Source of the DNA: Streptomyces sp. NBC_00663
Lineage (GTDB): Bacteria > Actinomycetota > Actinomycetes > Streptomycetales > Streptomycetaceae
Assembly (NCBI RefSeq): GCF_036226885.1
Contig: NZ_CP109027.1
Span: 6,634,001 to 6,698,000, forward strand
Reading direction: 5' to 3'
DNA: 64,000 bases
This document shows, piece after piece, positions 16,757 to 25,702 of the stretch. The translations under genes were made by a program, and so were the position numbers. The notes below the pieces were generated by a model. That model did no database searches, was not told where the DNA came from, and saw only the letters and a list, made by a program, of their open reading frames with translations. How positions within the stretch are numbered: position 1 is the stretch's first letter; each line of letters begins with the position of its first letter.

Positions 16757-17724
16757 CCCTGCGCAGAGCCCTCACCGCCGTGGCCACGGCGACGGTCCTC
16801 GCCCTGCTCCCGAACGCGGCGCAGTCCGCCGAGAGTTACCCCGACCCCCGCCCCATCACCGGCCAGCAGATCATCCACGACCCGACCGTCATCAAGCTCA
16901 AGTCCGGCGGCTACGTGGCCTACTCGACCGGCGGCGTCATCGGCGCCCGCCTGTCGAAGGACGGCAAGCAGTGGGACGACGCGGGCAACGCCTTCGCCGA
17001 ACCGCCGAGCTGGTGGTACGAGTACAACAACACCGGCGACCCGTGGGCCCCCGACATCTCCTACCGGGCGGGCACGTACTGGCTGTACTACGCCGTCTCG
17101 TCCTGGGGCACCAACCACTCCGCGATCGGCGTCGCCACCTCCGACTCCGGCCTCCCCGGCACCTGGACCGACCACGGCAAGGTCTTCTCCTCGGAGACCA
17201 CCGACTCCTGGAACGCCATCGACCCGGGCGTCATCAAGGCCGGCGGCAAGCTGTGGATGGCGTTCGGCTCGTACTGGAGCGGCATCCGCATGGTCGAACT
17301 GAACCCGGTGACCGGCAAGGCAGTCGAGGGCGCGACGGTCGACCATTTGGCGACCCGCCCCGACCTGCCCTACGCCGTCGAGGGCCCGTACATCGTCAAA
17401 CACGGCCGCTACTACTACCTCTTCGCCTCCTACGACGCCTGCTGCGCCGGAGTGAACTCCACCTACAAGATCAAGGTGGGCCGCGCGACGGACGTGGAGG
17501 GCCCGTACGTGGACAGCACGGGCAAGCCCATGCTGGAGGGCGGCGGCGACCTGCTCCTGGAGGGCCACGGCCGCTACATCGGCACGGGCGGCCAGTCGGT
17601 CTTCCAGGACAAGGGCCAGGATTGGCTGGCGTACCACTACTACGACGCAGAGGACGCAGGCACACCAAAGCTAGGGATCAACCGGCTCAGCTGGACGAAG
17701 GACGGCTGGCCTGGGGTCTTTTAG
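16753..17724 (+). CDS. secreted GH43 endo-1,5-alpha-L-arabinanase
   Basis: 323 residues. A Sec signal peptide (about 1-26, 'ALTAVATATVLALLPNAAQSAES') precedes a five-bladed GH43 propeller. The three conserved acids are visible: D43 in 'IIHDPTV' (base), D157 in 'WNAIDPGV' (pKa modulator) and E210 in 'AVEGPYIV' (acid). 'DPWAPDISY' and 'YDACCAGVNSTYK' are also typical of arabinanases. It cuts arabinan backbones outside the cell. GTG 16753 overlaps the permease stop, so hydrolase and importer are made together. A homologue lies at 32609. Confidence 0.9.
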   Translation: MTLRRALTAVATATVLALLPNAAQSAESYPDPRPITGQQIIHDPTVIKLKSGGYVAYSTGGVIGARLSKDGKQWDDAGNAFAEPPSWWYEYNNTGDPWAPDISYRAGTYWLYYAVSSWGTNHSAIGVATSDSGLPGTWTDHGKVFSSETTDSWNAIDPGVIKAGGKLWMAFGSYWSGIRMVELNPVTGKAVEGATVDHLATRPDLPYAVEGPYIVKHGRYYYLFASYDACCAGVNSTYKIKVGRATDVEGPYVDSTGKPMLEGGGDLLLEGHGRYIGTGGQSVFQDKGQDWLAYHYYDAEDAGTPKLGINRLSWTKDGWPGVF

Positions 17725-17755
17725 GGGCGCGGGGAACTGCGCGACCAGCCCCCAC
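17723..17755 (+). repeat. Streptomyces GC-rich intergenic repeat, copy 2
   Basis: The same ~33-base sequence as at 10043, apparently identical across its length. It starts at the arabinanase stop codon and separates it from the GH51 gene. Its GGGGC/GCCCC ends can form a hairpin, so it could attenuate transcription between the two hydrolase genes. Confidence 0.9.
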
Positions 17756-17791
17756 TCACCCGCAGACACAACGCAACCTCGAAAGGCAAGC

Positions 17792-19306
17792 ATGAGCACC
17801 GCCCGCTTCACCCTCGACCCCGCCTTCACCGTCGGCGAGGTCAACCCCCGTATCTTCGGCTCCTTCGTGGAACACCTCGGCCGCTGCGTCTACACCGGCA
17901 TCTTCGAACCGGGCCACCCCACCGCCGACGAAGCCGGCCTCCGCCAGGACGTCCTGGACCTGGTCAGGGAACTCGGCGTCACCGCCATCCGCTACCCCGG
18001 CGGCAACTTCGTCTCGGGCTACAAGTGGGAGGACAGCGTCGGCCCGGTGGAGGACCGCCCGCGCCGCCTCGACCTCGCCTGGCACTCCACGGAGACCAAC
18101 CGCTTCGGCCTCGCCGAGTACATCGACTTCCTGCGCAAGGTCGGCCCCCAGGCCGAGCCCATGATGGCCGTCAACCTCGGCACCAGGGGCGTCGCCGAGG
18201 CGCTGGAGCTCCAGGAGTACGCCAACCACGGCGAGGGCACCGCCCTCTCCGAACTCCGCGCGGCCCACGGGGACAAGGACCCGTACGGCATCCGCCTGTG
18301 GTGCCTGGGCAACGAGATGGACGGCCCCTGGCAGACCGGCCACAAGACGGCCGAGGAGTACGGCCGGATCGCCGCCGAGACGGCCCGCGCCATGCGCCAG
18401 CAGGACCCGAAGGTCGAGCTCGTCGCCTGCGGCTCCTCCAGCCAGTCCATGCCGACCTTCGCCGAGTGGGAGGCGACGGTCCTGAAGGAGACGTACGACC
18501 TCGTCGACTACATCTCCCTCCACGCCTACTACTGGCCGGAGGACGGGGACGTCGACTCCTTCCTCGCCTCCGCCGTCGACATGGAGTCCTTCATCGAGAA
18601 CGTGGTCGCGACCGCCGACCACGTGGGCGCCCGGCTCAAGTCGAAGAAGAAGATCAACCTCTCCTTCGACGAGTGGAACGTCTGGTACCTGCCCGAGTGG
18701 GAGGCGCGCGCCAAGGAGTTCGCGCAGGACGACTGGCCCGAGGCCCCGCGCCTCCTTGAGGACAGCTACAGCGTCACCGACGCCGTCGTCTTCGGCTCCC
18801 TCCTCATCGCCCTGCTCCGGCACGCCGACCGTGTCACCGTCGCCTGCCTCGCGCAGCTGGTCAACGTGATCGCCCCGATCATGACCGAGCCGGGCGGCAA
18901 GGCATGGCGGCAGACGACGTTCTTCCCGTTCGCGCAGGCCGCCCAGTACGGCCGTGGCGAGGTCCTCGACGTGCGGGTCGACTCGCCGACGTACGAGACG
19001 AAGAAGTACGGCGAGACCGACCTGCTGCACGCCACCGCCGTGCGCGCGCAGGACGGCGCGGTCACCGTCTTCGCCGTCAACCGCAGCCGGACGCAGGCGC
19101 TGCCCCTCGAAGTCGCCCTGAGCGGCCTGAACCTGACGACCGTCGTCGAGCACAGCGCCCTCGCCGACGCCGACCCGGACGCCCGCAACACCCTCGCCGA
19201 GCCGGAGCGGGTCGCCCCGCACCCGGTCGAGGGCACCGCCCTCACGGACGGCACCCTGACCGCCGTACTCGAACCGCTGTCGTGGAACGTGATCCGGATC
19301 GCCTAG
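17792..19306 (+). CDS. GH51 alpha-L-arabinofuranosidase, cytoplasmic
   Basis: 504 residues, no signal peptide. GH51 landmarks: 'GEVNPRIFGSFVEHLGRCVYTGIFEP', 'RYPGGNFVSGYKWED', acid/base E175 in 'WCLGNEMDGPW' and nucleophile E294 in 'NLSFDEWNVWY'. The enzyme releases arabinose from imported arabino-oligosaccharides in the cytoplasm and so completes the pathway begun by the secreted arabinanase. It is the last gene of the operon. AAAGG lies upstream of ATG 17792. Confidence 0.95.
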   Translation: MSTARFTLDPAFTVGEVNPRIFGSFVEHLGRCVYTGIFEPGHPTADEAGLRQDVLDLVRELGVTAIRYPGGNFVSGYKWEDSVGPVEDRPRRLDLAWHSTETNRFGLAEYIDFLRKVGPQAEPMMAVNLGTRGVAEALELQEYANHGEGTALSELRAAHGDKDPYGIRLWCLGNEMDGPWQTGHKTAEEYGRIAAETARAMRQQDPKVELVACGSSSQSMPTFAEWEATVLKETYDLVDYISLHAYYWPEDGDVDSFLASAVDMESFIENVVATADHVGARLKSKKKINLSFDEWNVWYLPEWEARAKEFAQDDWPEAPRLLEDSYSVTDAVVFGSLLIALLRHADRVTVACLAQLVNVIAPIMTEPGGKAWRQTTFFPFAQAAQYGRGEVLDVRVDSPTYETKKYGETDLLHATAVRAQDGAVTVFAVNRSRTQALPLEVALSGLNLTTVVEHSALADADPDARNTLAEPERVAPHPVEGTALTDGTLTAVLEPLSWNVIRIA

Positions 19307-19310
19307 CGGC

Positions 19311-20429
19311 TCACCGCTCGATGTACACCTGCGCGGGCGGGTACGGGGACGAAGGCGTCATGCCGACGGCCCAGTACCCGCCCGCGCCGGGTACCGGGGC
19401 AAGTGCGTTCACCAGCACGGAGGTTGAGGACGTGGGCCCGCGCTCGCTCACCCAGCTCCCCGCCTCCCAGCGGAGGTGGTGGGAGCGGGTCTGGTCCCAG
19501 AAGTCCCAGCCCGCGATGCGGTCCGGGCCGCCGAGCCCGTCGTCGACGATCCCGGTCAGTATGCCGACCGTGAACGGGGTCGTGACGTAGCTCCACGCAC
19601 TGCCGTCCCAGTGCCGGAGGGTGACGCCCGGGGGCTTGCCGGGCGGGCCGCCCACGCCGTAGTCGCAGCCGGTGAGCCAGATGTCGTCGTCGGCGACCGG
19701 GAGCAGCCCGGTGACATAGGGGCGCAGGCCCGCCGGTGCGGGCAGTTCGGTCCACTCCTCGTGGTCCCAGCGGGCGATGAGCGCGCTGTCGTACACCCAG
19801 ACATTGCCGTCGCGCGTCACCCGTAGCCCGGCTGGGGTGGCCGTGGCGCCGCTCGGTGGCCGGGGCAGCCACAGCCAGCCGTCCGTGTCACCGCGCAGCA
19901 GCACACTGCCGTCGCTGTTGCGGCCCGACAGCCATACGCGGTCGTCGGCGTCGAGTGTGACGGAGGTGAGGGTCGTCCCGGAGGCCGACCGTCCGGCGAA
20001 GTCGGCCTCCTGCCAGGTCGTGCCGTCCCAGCCAAGGAGGCGGGCGACGCCGCCGCTGTCGGTGCCGACGGCCCACGCGGCGCCGTACGACCCGGCGACG
20101 GAGCGCAGATAGCCGCCGGAGAAGCCGAGGTGGGCGAGGTCGAGGCGGGTCCAGGCCTGGCCGTCCCACACCAGGGCGAGCGGCTTGCCGCGCGTGGAGC
20201 CGTTGCGGCCCTCCTCGCCGACGGCCCAGGCGAGATCGGGACCGGCCGCCGCGACCGCGAGGAGTTGAGCGGCGGTTGCGCACTGGGGGGCGGGGACCGG
20301 CTGCCAGTCGTGCGGGCCGGTGGCGGCCCGCACGGTGACCGCCCCGGCAGCCGTTCCGCCGCTGGACGAGACGAGCCCGGCTCCGGCCCCCGCCCCGAGT
20401 AACCCGCTGATGAATCGCCGTCTTCGCAC
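19311..20429 (-). CDS. Tat-exported beta-propeller-like protein of unknown function
   Basis: 372 residues. The N-terminus (VRRRRFISGLLGAGAGAGLV) is a twin-arginine signal. The rest repeats a blade-like pattern about every 45-50 residues: 'AVAAAGPDLAWAVGEEG' then 'LALVWDGQAWTRLD', 'SVAGSYGAAWAVG' then 'LLGWDGTTWQEAD', and so on, which suggests a secreted propeller. Start GTG 20429 has GGAGGGAG upstream. It lies 34 bases downstream of the GH35-like gene and is probably cotranscribed with it. It converges on the GH51 gene with only four bases between stops. No enzymatic residues can be assigned. Confidence 0.75.
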   Translation of the reverse strand: MRRRRFISGLLGAGAGAGLVSSSGGTAAGAVTVRAATGPHDWQPVPAPQCATAAQLLAVAAAGPDLAWAVGEEGRNGSTRGKPLALVWDGQAWTRLDLAHLGFSGGYLRSVAGSYGAAWAVGTDSGGVARLLGWDGTTWQEADFAGRSASGTTLTSVTLDADDRVWLSGRNSDGSVLLRGDTDGWLWLPRPPSGATATPAGLRVTRDGNVWVYDSALIARWDHEEWTELPAPAGLRPYVTGLLPVADDDIWLTGCDYGVGGPPGKPPGVTLRHWDGSAWSYVTTPFTVGILTGIVDDGLGGPDRIAGWDFWDQTRSHHLRWEAGSWVSERGPTSSTSVLVNALAPVPGAGGYWAVGMTPSSPYPPAQVYIER

Positions 20430-20463
20430 GAGGTTCTCCCTCCTCAGACGTTCACAGACGTTC

Positions 20464-23094
20464 TCAGACGTTCTCCACCGGCACCCCGCCCGCCGACGCG
20501 CCCAGCAGGGTCAGCCGTACGTCCTTCGGGCCCGCCTCGGTCGTGCCGTCCGAAAGGACGGCCAGGGCAAGGGAGTTGCTGCCCCGGGTGCGCAGGATGC
20601 CGTTCGGCAGGGTGAAGGTGTGCTGGGGGCCGGTGTCGTTGACGTACTGGCCCATGTTCCAGCCGTTGAGGAAGATTTGCACCCGGTAGGCACGCTTCGG
20701 ATCGTCTTCGAGGGTGAGTCCGACCGAGGCGTCGACGCCGGCGGGGACGGCGAGCCGGAAGCCGGTGCGGTACCAGGTGACTCCCTGGCGGCGGTCGCCC
20801 CGCGGCAGCTTCACGGCCTCCCACGCCCTGTCGTCGAAGGCGGGCAGATGCCAGCCCTCCCGCTCGCCGTGCAGTCCGCCGTTGTTGAGCGGCCCCCGCA
20901 CGGGGTCGGTGGCCCCGGCGCCCTGGAGTCGCCAACTGACCTCCGGGGAAGCCCCCTTGAAGCGGACCGACGTGAGCCCGCGAGCCGCCTTGTGGGTGTC
21001 GCGGGACGTCTCGTCGGTGTCGTGCGCCATCCGCCGGACGAGCACGGACAGCACATGTTCTTCCCGCTCCCGCAGCTTCTTCGGCACCTCGAAGACGGCC
21101 GTGTCCGTCCAGGTGCCCTGCCGGGCCGTCCCGGTGTCCGGCGCCGGCATCCGGTGGGTGCCGAGCGGCTTCCCGTCCAGCCAGGCCATCAACAGCCCCT
21201 GAGTGCCGGTGCTGTAGGCGAGCGAGACGGAGTCGAGGTCCTCGGCGTCGGTGATCCGGCCCCGGTACCAGACGTCGCCGTAGTGGAAGCCGTAGTCGTC
21301 GGCGAAGAGGACGGGCTGTCCGTCGAGGACGGGGGTGGTGCTGAAGGAGGTCTTCTTGTCGGCCTTCACCCATGCCGAGTCGTCGAAGTCCGGTGCGGAC
21401 TCCGGGTTTTCGGTCTTCCGCCGCCAGCCCTCCAGCGCGGGCAGCGCCACCGGCCCCTGCCCCTGGAGCGGTTGCAGGGCGAGGAGGCTGGCGGTGGCGC
21501 TGATCCGGGAGGGCACCGGCCGCTCGTTCCAGGTCACCCGCTCGACACCGCGCGGCCCCCACACCTCAAGGCCGGTCAACTTGGTGGTGTCGCCGGTGAG
21601 ATGGACGGTGGTGTCCTGGAGCCGGGCGTGCCGCACCAGCGAGGGCCCGTACACCAGCACCGATCCGGAGGGCGTCTCGTACGGCCACAGCCGCAGCGCG
21701 GTCGCGTCGTCGGCGAACAGCAGCAGCAACGGCCGGTCGGAGCCGCCGTTCTCCACCTTCACGCGGGCCAGTTCACCGACGCCGAGCGGGCAGGTCACCC
21801 GCAGCAGCCCACGGTCGTAGATCCACGCCGGTTCCGCGTCCAGCCGGGTCGCCGTGGGCTCCTCCGGGCACTCCAGGACGACCTGTGCCATGTCGCCGTA
21901 CCGCCCCGCGAACACGGCGATGTCCTGCCGCCCGGCGGAGAGGAAGAACATCAGCTGGGCGGTGGCGTACCGCAAGGTCCGCCCACCGAGCCTGAGCCCG
22001 GTGCTGAGCACCTTGGTGTCATGGGGTGCGACATTGACCGGCACCTCGATCCCGGCGCCCGGCAGCGGGGTGGACACGGCCTTGGCGGAGTCGTTGCGCA
22101 CCACGTACACCTGGGAGTCGGTGTCGCGGTTGGCCAGGTGCCGCACCTCCAGCCGTCCGCCCGGCGACTTCACGGCCTTCGCCCGGTCCAGCTTGGCGAA
22201 GTCCGGGACGGTCCGCAGCAGTTGGCCGAGCCGGTGGGCCGGCCCGAGCGCGGCGGTGGGCCGCCGCCCCGCGCCGAGGGCCGCTCCGTCGTCGTACGAC
22301 GTGGTGGAGAGCTGCGGCGCGGGCAGCCAGCCCCAGGACGTCCCGCCGTACGCCATCGACGGGCTCGGGAGGCCGGTGAGGGTAGACCGCGGTACGGACA
22401 GGGGTACGTCGATGCCGTCGGCCCGCACCTTCTTGTGGAGGTGGGAGAGGTAGGCGGTGTCCTCGGCCTGCTCCAGTTGGTACAGCAGGACCGTGCCCTT
22501 GCCCTTGGTGTAGAGATGCCGGGCGGCGATCGCGTTCACCCGCGTCAGCCACTCGTCGGCGTACGCCAGATACGTCGGGTCGGTGGTCCTGGCCCGCCCC
22601 TCGGTCGCCGTCAGCCAGCCCGGGAAGCCGCCCGCGTCGATGTCGGCGCCGAGGTGAGGGCCGGGGCGCAGGACGACGTACAGCCCGGTCTCGGCGGCCG
22701 TGCGCAGGAAGCGGTCGAGGTCCCGGACGCCGGTGAAGTCGTAGGTGCCGGGGGCGGGGGAGTGGTAGTTCCAGGCGACGGAGAGGCTGACGGCGTTGTA
22801 GCCGTGCGCCCGCGCCTTCTCCAGCACGTCCCGCCACAGCGAGGGGCTGGGCAGCCGGAACAGATGCAGCTCGCCCGGCCACAGCGTCAGCCGCCGCCCG
22901 TCGACCACCAGGGAGTAGCGGTCGTGGCCGACCGTGTGCGCGACCCCGTCGACGACGGGCGGAGCCGGCGGCGGCCCCGTGGGCACGACGCGGGGACCCG
23001 TCCGCGCGGGCAGCGCACCGCCGCTGCCGGCCAGCGCGAAGCCGAGCGCGGCCGTACCGGCGAGGGTGCTGAAAGTTCGTCTGCTGAGCTCCAC
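20464..23094 (-). CDS. GH35 beta-galactosidase homologue, probably inactive
   Basis: 876 residues with a Tat signal (VELSRRTFSTLAGTAALGF). The TIM-barrel start is intact: 'YSLVVDGRRLTLWPGELHLFRLPS', 'NYHSPAPGTYDFTGVRDLDRFL', 'VLRPGPHLGADIDAGGFPGWL'. The acid/base motif, usually QIENE, reads QLEQA (residues 206-210), and the segment that normally carries the nucleophile (an SE or AEF..GWF..WG motif) is absent: 'VPLSVPRSTLTGLPSPSM' runs straight into 'YGGTSWGWLPAP'. The rest (jelly-roll domains) is full length. GTG 23094 has AGGAGG upstream; the frame extends over the divergent Rrf2 gene but that part is spurious. Confidence 0.85.
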   Translation of the reverse strand: MELSRRTFSTLAGTAALGFALAGSGGALPARTGPRVVPTGPPPAPPVVDGVAHTVGHDRYSLVVDGRRLTLWPGELHLFRLPSPSLWRDVLEKARAHGYNAVSLSVAWNYHSPAPGTYDFTGVRDLDRFLRTAAETGLYVVLRPGPHLGADIDAGGFPGWLTATEGRARTTDPTYLAYADEWLTRVNAIAARHLYTKGKGTVLLYQLEQAEDTAYLSHLHKKVRADGIDVPLSVPRSTLTGLPSPSMAYGGTSWGWLPAPQLSTTSYDDGAALGAGRRPTAALGPAHRLGQLLRTVPDFAKLDRAKAVKSPGGRLEVRHLANRDTDSQVYVVRNDSAKAVSTPLPGAGIEVPVNVAPHDTKVLSTGLRLGGRTLRYATAQLMFFLSAGRQDIAVFAGRYGDMAQVVLECPEEPTATRLDAEPAWIYDRGLLRVTCPLGVGELARVKVENGGSDRPLLLLFADDATALRLWPYETPSGSVLVYGPSLVRHARLQDTTVHLTGDTTKLTGLEVWGPRGVERVTWNERPVPSRISATASLLALQPLQGQGPVALPALEGWRRKTENPESAPDFDDSAWVKADKKTSFSTTPVLDGQPVLFADDYGFHYGDVWYRGRITDAEDLDSVSLAYSTGTQGLLMAWLDGKPLGTHRMPAPDTGTARQGTWTDTAVFEVPKKLREREEHVLSVLVRRMAHDTDETSRDTHKAARGLTSVRFKGASPEVSWRLQGAGATDPVRGPLNNGGLHGEREGWHLPAFDDRAWEAVKLPRGDRRQGVTWYRTGFRLAVPAGVDASVGLTLEDDPKRAYRVQIFLNGWNMGQYVNDTGPQHTFTLPNGILRTRGSNSLALAVLSDGTTEAGPKDVRLTLLGASAGGVPVENV

Positions 23095-23187
23095 GCGAGC
23101 GTCGCCTCCTGTTGTGCCTGCGTTTCCCGGGACGCGAGTGAGGGACCATTCTCCATGCCCGGGGCGGCACACCTCACAATGGTCCGT

Positions 23188-23658
23188 ATGAGGATCTCGG
23201 CACGGGCGGACTACGCGGTACGAGCGGTACTGGAGCTCGCCGTACGACAGGGCGGCGGACCTGTGAAGACTCCCGTGAAGGCGGAGACCATCGCCGTCGC
23301 GCAGGACATTCCGCACAAGTTCCTCGAAGGCATCCTCGGCGACCTGCGCCGCGGCGGGGTCGTCGACAGCAGGCGCGGCGGCAACGGCGGGTACACGCTG
23401 GCCCGGGACGCGGCGAAGATCACGGTGGCCGACGTGATCCGGACGGTCGACGGCCCGATCGTGTCGGTACGGGGCGAACGGCCGACGGGCCTCGCGTACA
23501 CGGGCTCCGCCCAGCCCCTCCTGCCCCTGTGGATCGCCCTGCGCGCGAACGTGCGCCGCATCCTGGAGGGCGTGACGATCGCGGACATCGCGGCGGACGC
23601 GCTGCCGGAGCCGGTGCAGCGGCTGGCCGCGGAGCCGGCCGCCTGGGAGAACCCGTAA
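23188..23658 (+). CDS. Rrf2-family transcriptional regulator without cysteines
   Basis: 156 residues beginning MRISARADYAVRAVLELAV, the classic Rrf2 N-terminus. The winged HTH includes 'ETIAVAQDIPHKFLEGILGDLRRGGVVDSRRGGNGGYTLARD'. No cysteine occurs in the protein, so it cannot bind an iron-sulfur cluster as IscR or NsrR do; it resembles the CymR (cysteine metabolism) branch. CACAAT seven bases before ATG 23188 suggests a leaderless transcript. The TauE/SafE-type exporter gene downstream on the same strand supports a role in sulfur metabolism. Confidence 0.88.
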   Translation: MRISARADYAVRAVLELAVRQGGGPVKTPVKAETIAVAQDIPHKFLEGILGDLRRGGVVDSRRGGNGGYTLARDAAKITVADVIRTVDGPIVSVRGERPTGLAYTGSAQPLLPLWIALRANVRRILEGVTIADIAADALPEPVQRLAAEPAAWENP

Positions 23659-23814
23659 GGGCGGTGGAGGGATTTTTCGGCCGGTCCCTGTGAACGTCCT
23701 CATCCGGGTCTAAGGCTGTACTCAGTTTGACGCCCTACCGTCGCGTCCCGTTCATCCCTACCTCACCGGTGGGAAAACCCGGAAACGCAGGAACGACGGA
23801 CGGGACCTCCCTCT

Positions 23815-24726
23815 ATGCGCACGCTGATACTGCTCGCCCTCGCGGGCCTGGGCGCCCAGCTCGTGGACGGCAGCCTCGGCATGGCCTACGGCGTGACCTC
23901 CACGACCCTGCTGCTGGCCATGGGGACGAATCCGGCCGCGGCCTCGGCCACGGTCCACCTCGCCGAGATCGGTACGACGCTGATGTCCGGCGCCAGCCAC
24001 TGGCGCTTCGGCAACGTCGACTGGAAGGTCGTGACGAGGATCGGCGTTCCCGGCGCGATCGGCTCGTTCCTCGGCGCGACGGTCCTGTCGAAGCTGTCCA
24101 CGGAGGTGGCGGAGCCGGTGATGTCGCTGATCCTGCTCGGCCTCGGCCTGTACGTCATGTCCCGTTTCACCTTCCGCGGCCTCCCCAAGGACCGTCTGGG
24201 CCAGCCACTGCGGAAACGGTTCCTGACGCCGCTCGGCCTGGTCGCCGGGTTCCTGGACGCTACCGGCGGGGGCGGCTGGGGCCCGGTGGGTACACCGGCG
24301 TTGTTGGCGAGCGGCCGGATGGAGCCCCGCAAGGTGATCGGCTCGATCGACACCAGCGAGTTCCTGGTGGCGCTGGCGGCGAGCCTCGGCTTCCTCTTCT
24401 CCCTCGGCTCCCAGGGCCTCGACTGGACCTGGGTCCTCGCCTTCCTCCTCGGCGGCCTGATCGCCGCGCCGGTCGCCGCCTGGCTGGTCCGCCTGGTCCC
24501 GCCGCGGGTGCTGGGCTCGGCGGTCGGCGGAGTCATCATCGTCACCAACGTCCGTACGCTGCTGAGGAGCGACTGGATCGGGGCGGGCGGCGGCGTGAGC
24601 GCGGTGGTGTACGTGCTGCTGTACGCGGTGTGGGCCGCCGCCCTCACGTACTCGATCCGTGCCTACCGTCGGGAGCGGGCGGCGGAGACCGGGCACGCGG
24701 GGGAGCGGCAGCCCGTCAGCGCATGA
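23815..24726 (+). CDS. TauE/SafE-family sulfite/sulfonate exporter
   Basis: 303 residues, about eight transmembrane helices. It has the two homologous TauE halves: 'AQLVDGSLGMAYGVTSTTLLLAMG' and 'AGFLDATGGGGWGPVGTPALLASG'. The family exports sulfite, sulfonates or related anions across the cytoplasmic membrane. It lies about 155 bases after the Rrf2 regulator, which probably controls it. No sulfur-assimilation enzyme gene is in the window. Confidence 0.9.
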   Translation: MRTLILLALAGLGAQLVDGSLGMAYGVTSTTLLLAMGTNPAAASATVHLAEIGTTLMSGASHWRFGNVDWKVVTRIGVPGAIGSFLGATVLSKLSTEVAEPVMSLILLGLGLYVMSRFTFRGLPKDRLGQPLRKRFLTPLGLVAGFLDATGGGGWGPVGTPALLASGRMEPRKVIGSIDTSEFLVALAASLGFLFSLGSQGLDWTWVLAFLLGGLIAAPVAAWLVRLVPPRVLGSAVGGVIIVTNVRTLLRSDWIGAGGGVSAVVYVLLYAVWAAALTYSIRAYRRERAAETGHAGERQPVSA

Positions 24727-25024
24727 CCGCGAGGGTCGGTCGCTGTTGACGCCCACGGTGAGGGTGGCGGCGTAACCGTCGGACACGCCGGCGTCTGGAC
24801 CTCGGTGTGCACGAGGTTCTCGTCGGGCAGCTGACCGCCGGGTGCCTGCTGCTCTTCGGGTTCTTTGGGCCAACGGCCGCTTATGTCGGCAGAGTTCGGA
24901 CACTGTGAAGATGCTGTGAAAACCGCGTCTGTGAATGGCTTGAGTTCACCCTGCCTCTGTCGTCGGTCTGTCCCTACGGTTCCGGGTTGCAAGACACCAC
25001 CCCCCAACCCCCCATGGAGAGACC
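24727..25024. other. intergenic region without a recognisable gene
   Basis: 298 bases between the exporter and the DUF4360 gene. No frame with a ribosome site and plausible codon use is present. The last part is AT-richer than its surroundings and probably holds the DUF4360 promoter, but I cannot assign hexamers with confidence. Confidence 0.6.
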
Positions 25025-25681
25025 ATGACTCGTGGGCTCCTGCTGAGCGGTGCGGTAGCCGCTCTGCTCACCACGGCACTACCGGCGCAGGCCGCCACGT
25101 CGTCCGGCGGATTCGAGGACCCGCCGCCGGACAAGATCGTCATCAAGGTCGCGACGGTGAACGGCTCGGGCTGCCCGGCCGGTACGACGGCGGTCGCCGT
25201 CTCCGAGGACAACACGGCCTTCACGGTGACCTACAGCGAGTACCTCGCCCAGGCGGGCGGCGGCTCCGACCCCACGGCGTTCCGCAAGAACTGCCAGCTG
25301 AACCTGATCGTCCACGTCCCGCAAGGCTTCACGTACGCCATCGCCAGCGCGGACTACCGAGGCTTCGCCGCACTCCAGTCCGGCGCGACCGGCACCCAGA
25401 GAGCCTCGTACTACTTCCAGGGCTCCCCGAACACGGCGTCCCGCAACCACCCCTTCAACGGCCCCTACAACGACAACTGGCAGGCGACCGACACAACCGA
25501 CTGGGCCCAACTGGTCTGGGCGCCCTGCGGAGTCCAGCGCAACTTCAACATCAACACGGAGCTGAGGGTCGCGGCGGGCTCGACGTCCGCGAACAAGGTC
25601 AGCTTCATGACGATGGACTCGACGGACGGGGACATCAGCACGGTGTACCACTTGGCGTGGAAGGAGTGTCCGGAGGCGTGA
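25025..25681 (+). CDS. secreted DUF4360 protein
   Basis: 218 residues. A Sec signal (MTRGLLLSGAVAALLTTALPAQA, about 1-23) precedes a mature beta-rich domain with 'VNGSGCPAGTTAVAVSEDNTAFTVTYSEYLAQAG', 'FRKNCQLNLIVHVPQGFTYAI' and 'WAPCGVQRNFNINTELRV'. This matches the DUF4360 family, common in actinomycetes and fungi, whose role is unknown. Four cysteines in the mature part (visible at NGSGC, RKNC, WAPC, WKEC) probably form two disulfides. GGAGAG lies upstream of ATG 25025. Single gene. Confidence 0.85.
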   Translation: MTRGLLLSGAVAALLTTALPAQAATSSGGFEDPPPDKIVIKVATVNGSGCPAGTTAVAVSEDNTAFTVTYSEYLAQAGGGSDPTAFRKNCQLNLIVHVPQGFTYAIASADYRGFAALQSGATGTQRASYYFQGSPNTASRNHPFNGPYNDNWQATDTTDWAQLVWAPCGVQRNFNINTELRVAAGSTSANKVSFMTMDSTDGDISTVYHLAWKECPEA

Positions 25682-25702
25682 CGCAGGCGTCGGCGTAGGC
25701 CG

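Noticed and set aside
20320..23187. A plus-strand open frame of over 900 codons ahead of the Rrf2 start
   Set aside because: It lies opposite the GH35-like and propeller-like genes, is rich in Gly, Arg, Val and Pro without domains, and only its last 156 codons (Rrf2) are real.
24727..24900. Possible remnant of a secreted peptidase gene on the minus strand, with a stretch ending DGYAATLTVGVNS
   Set aside because: Only a short, frame-inconsistent similarity from memory; no start, catalytic motif or ribosome site can be shown.
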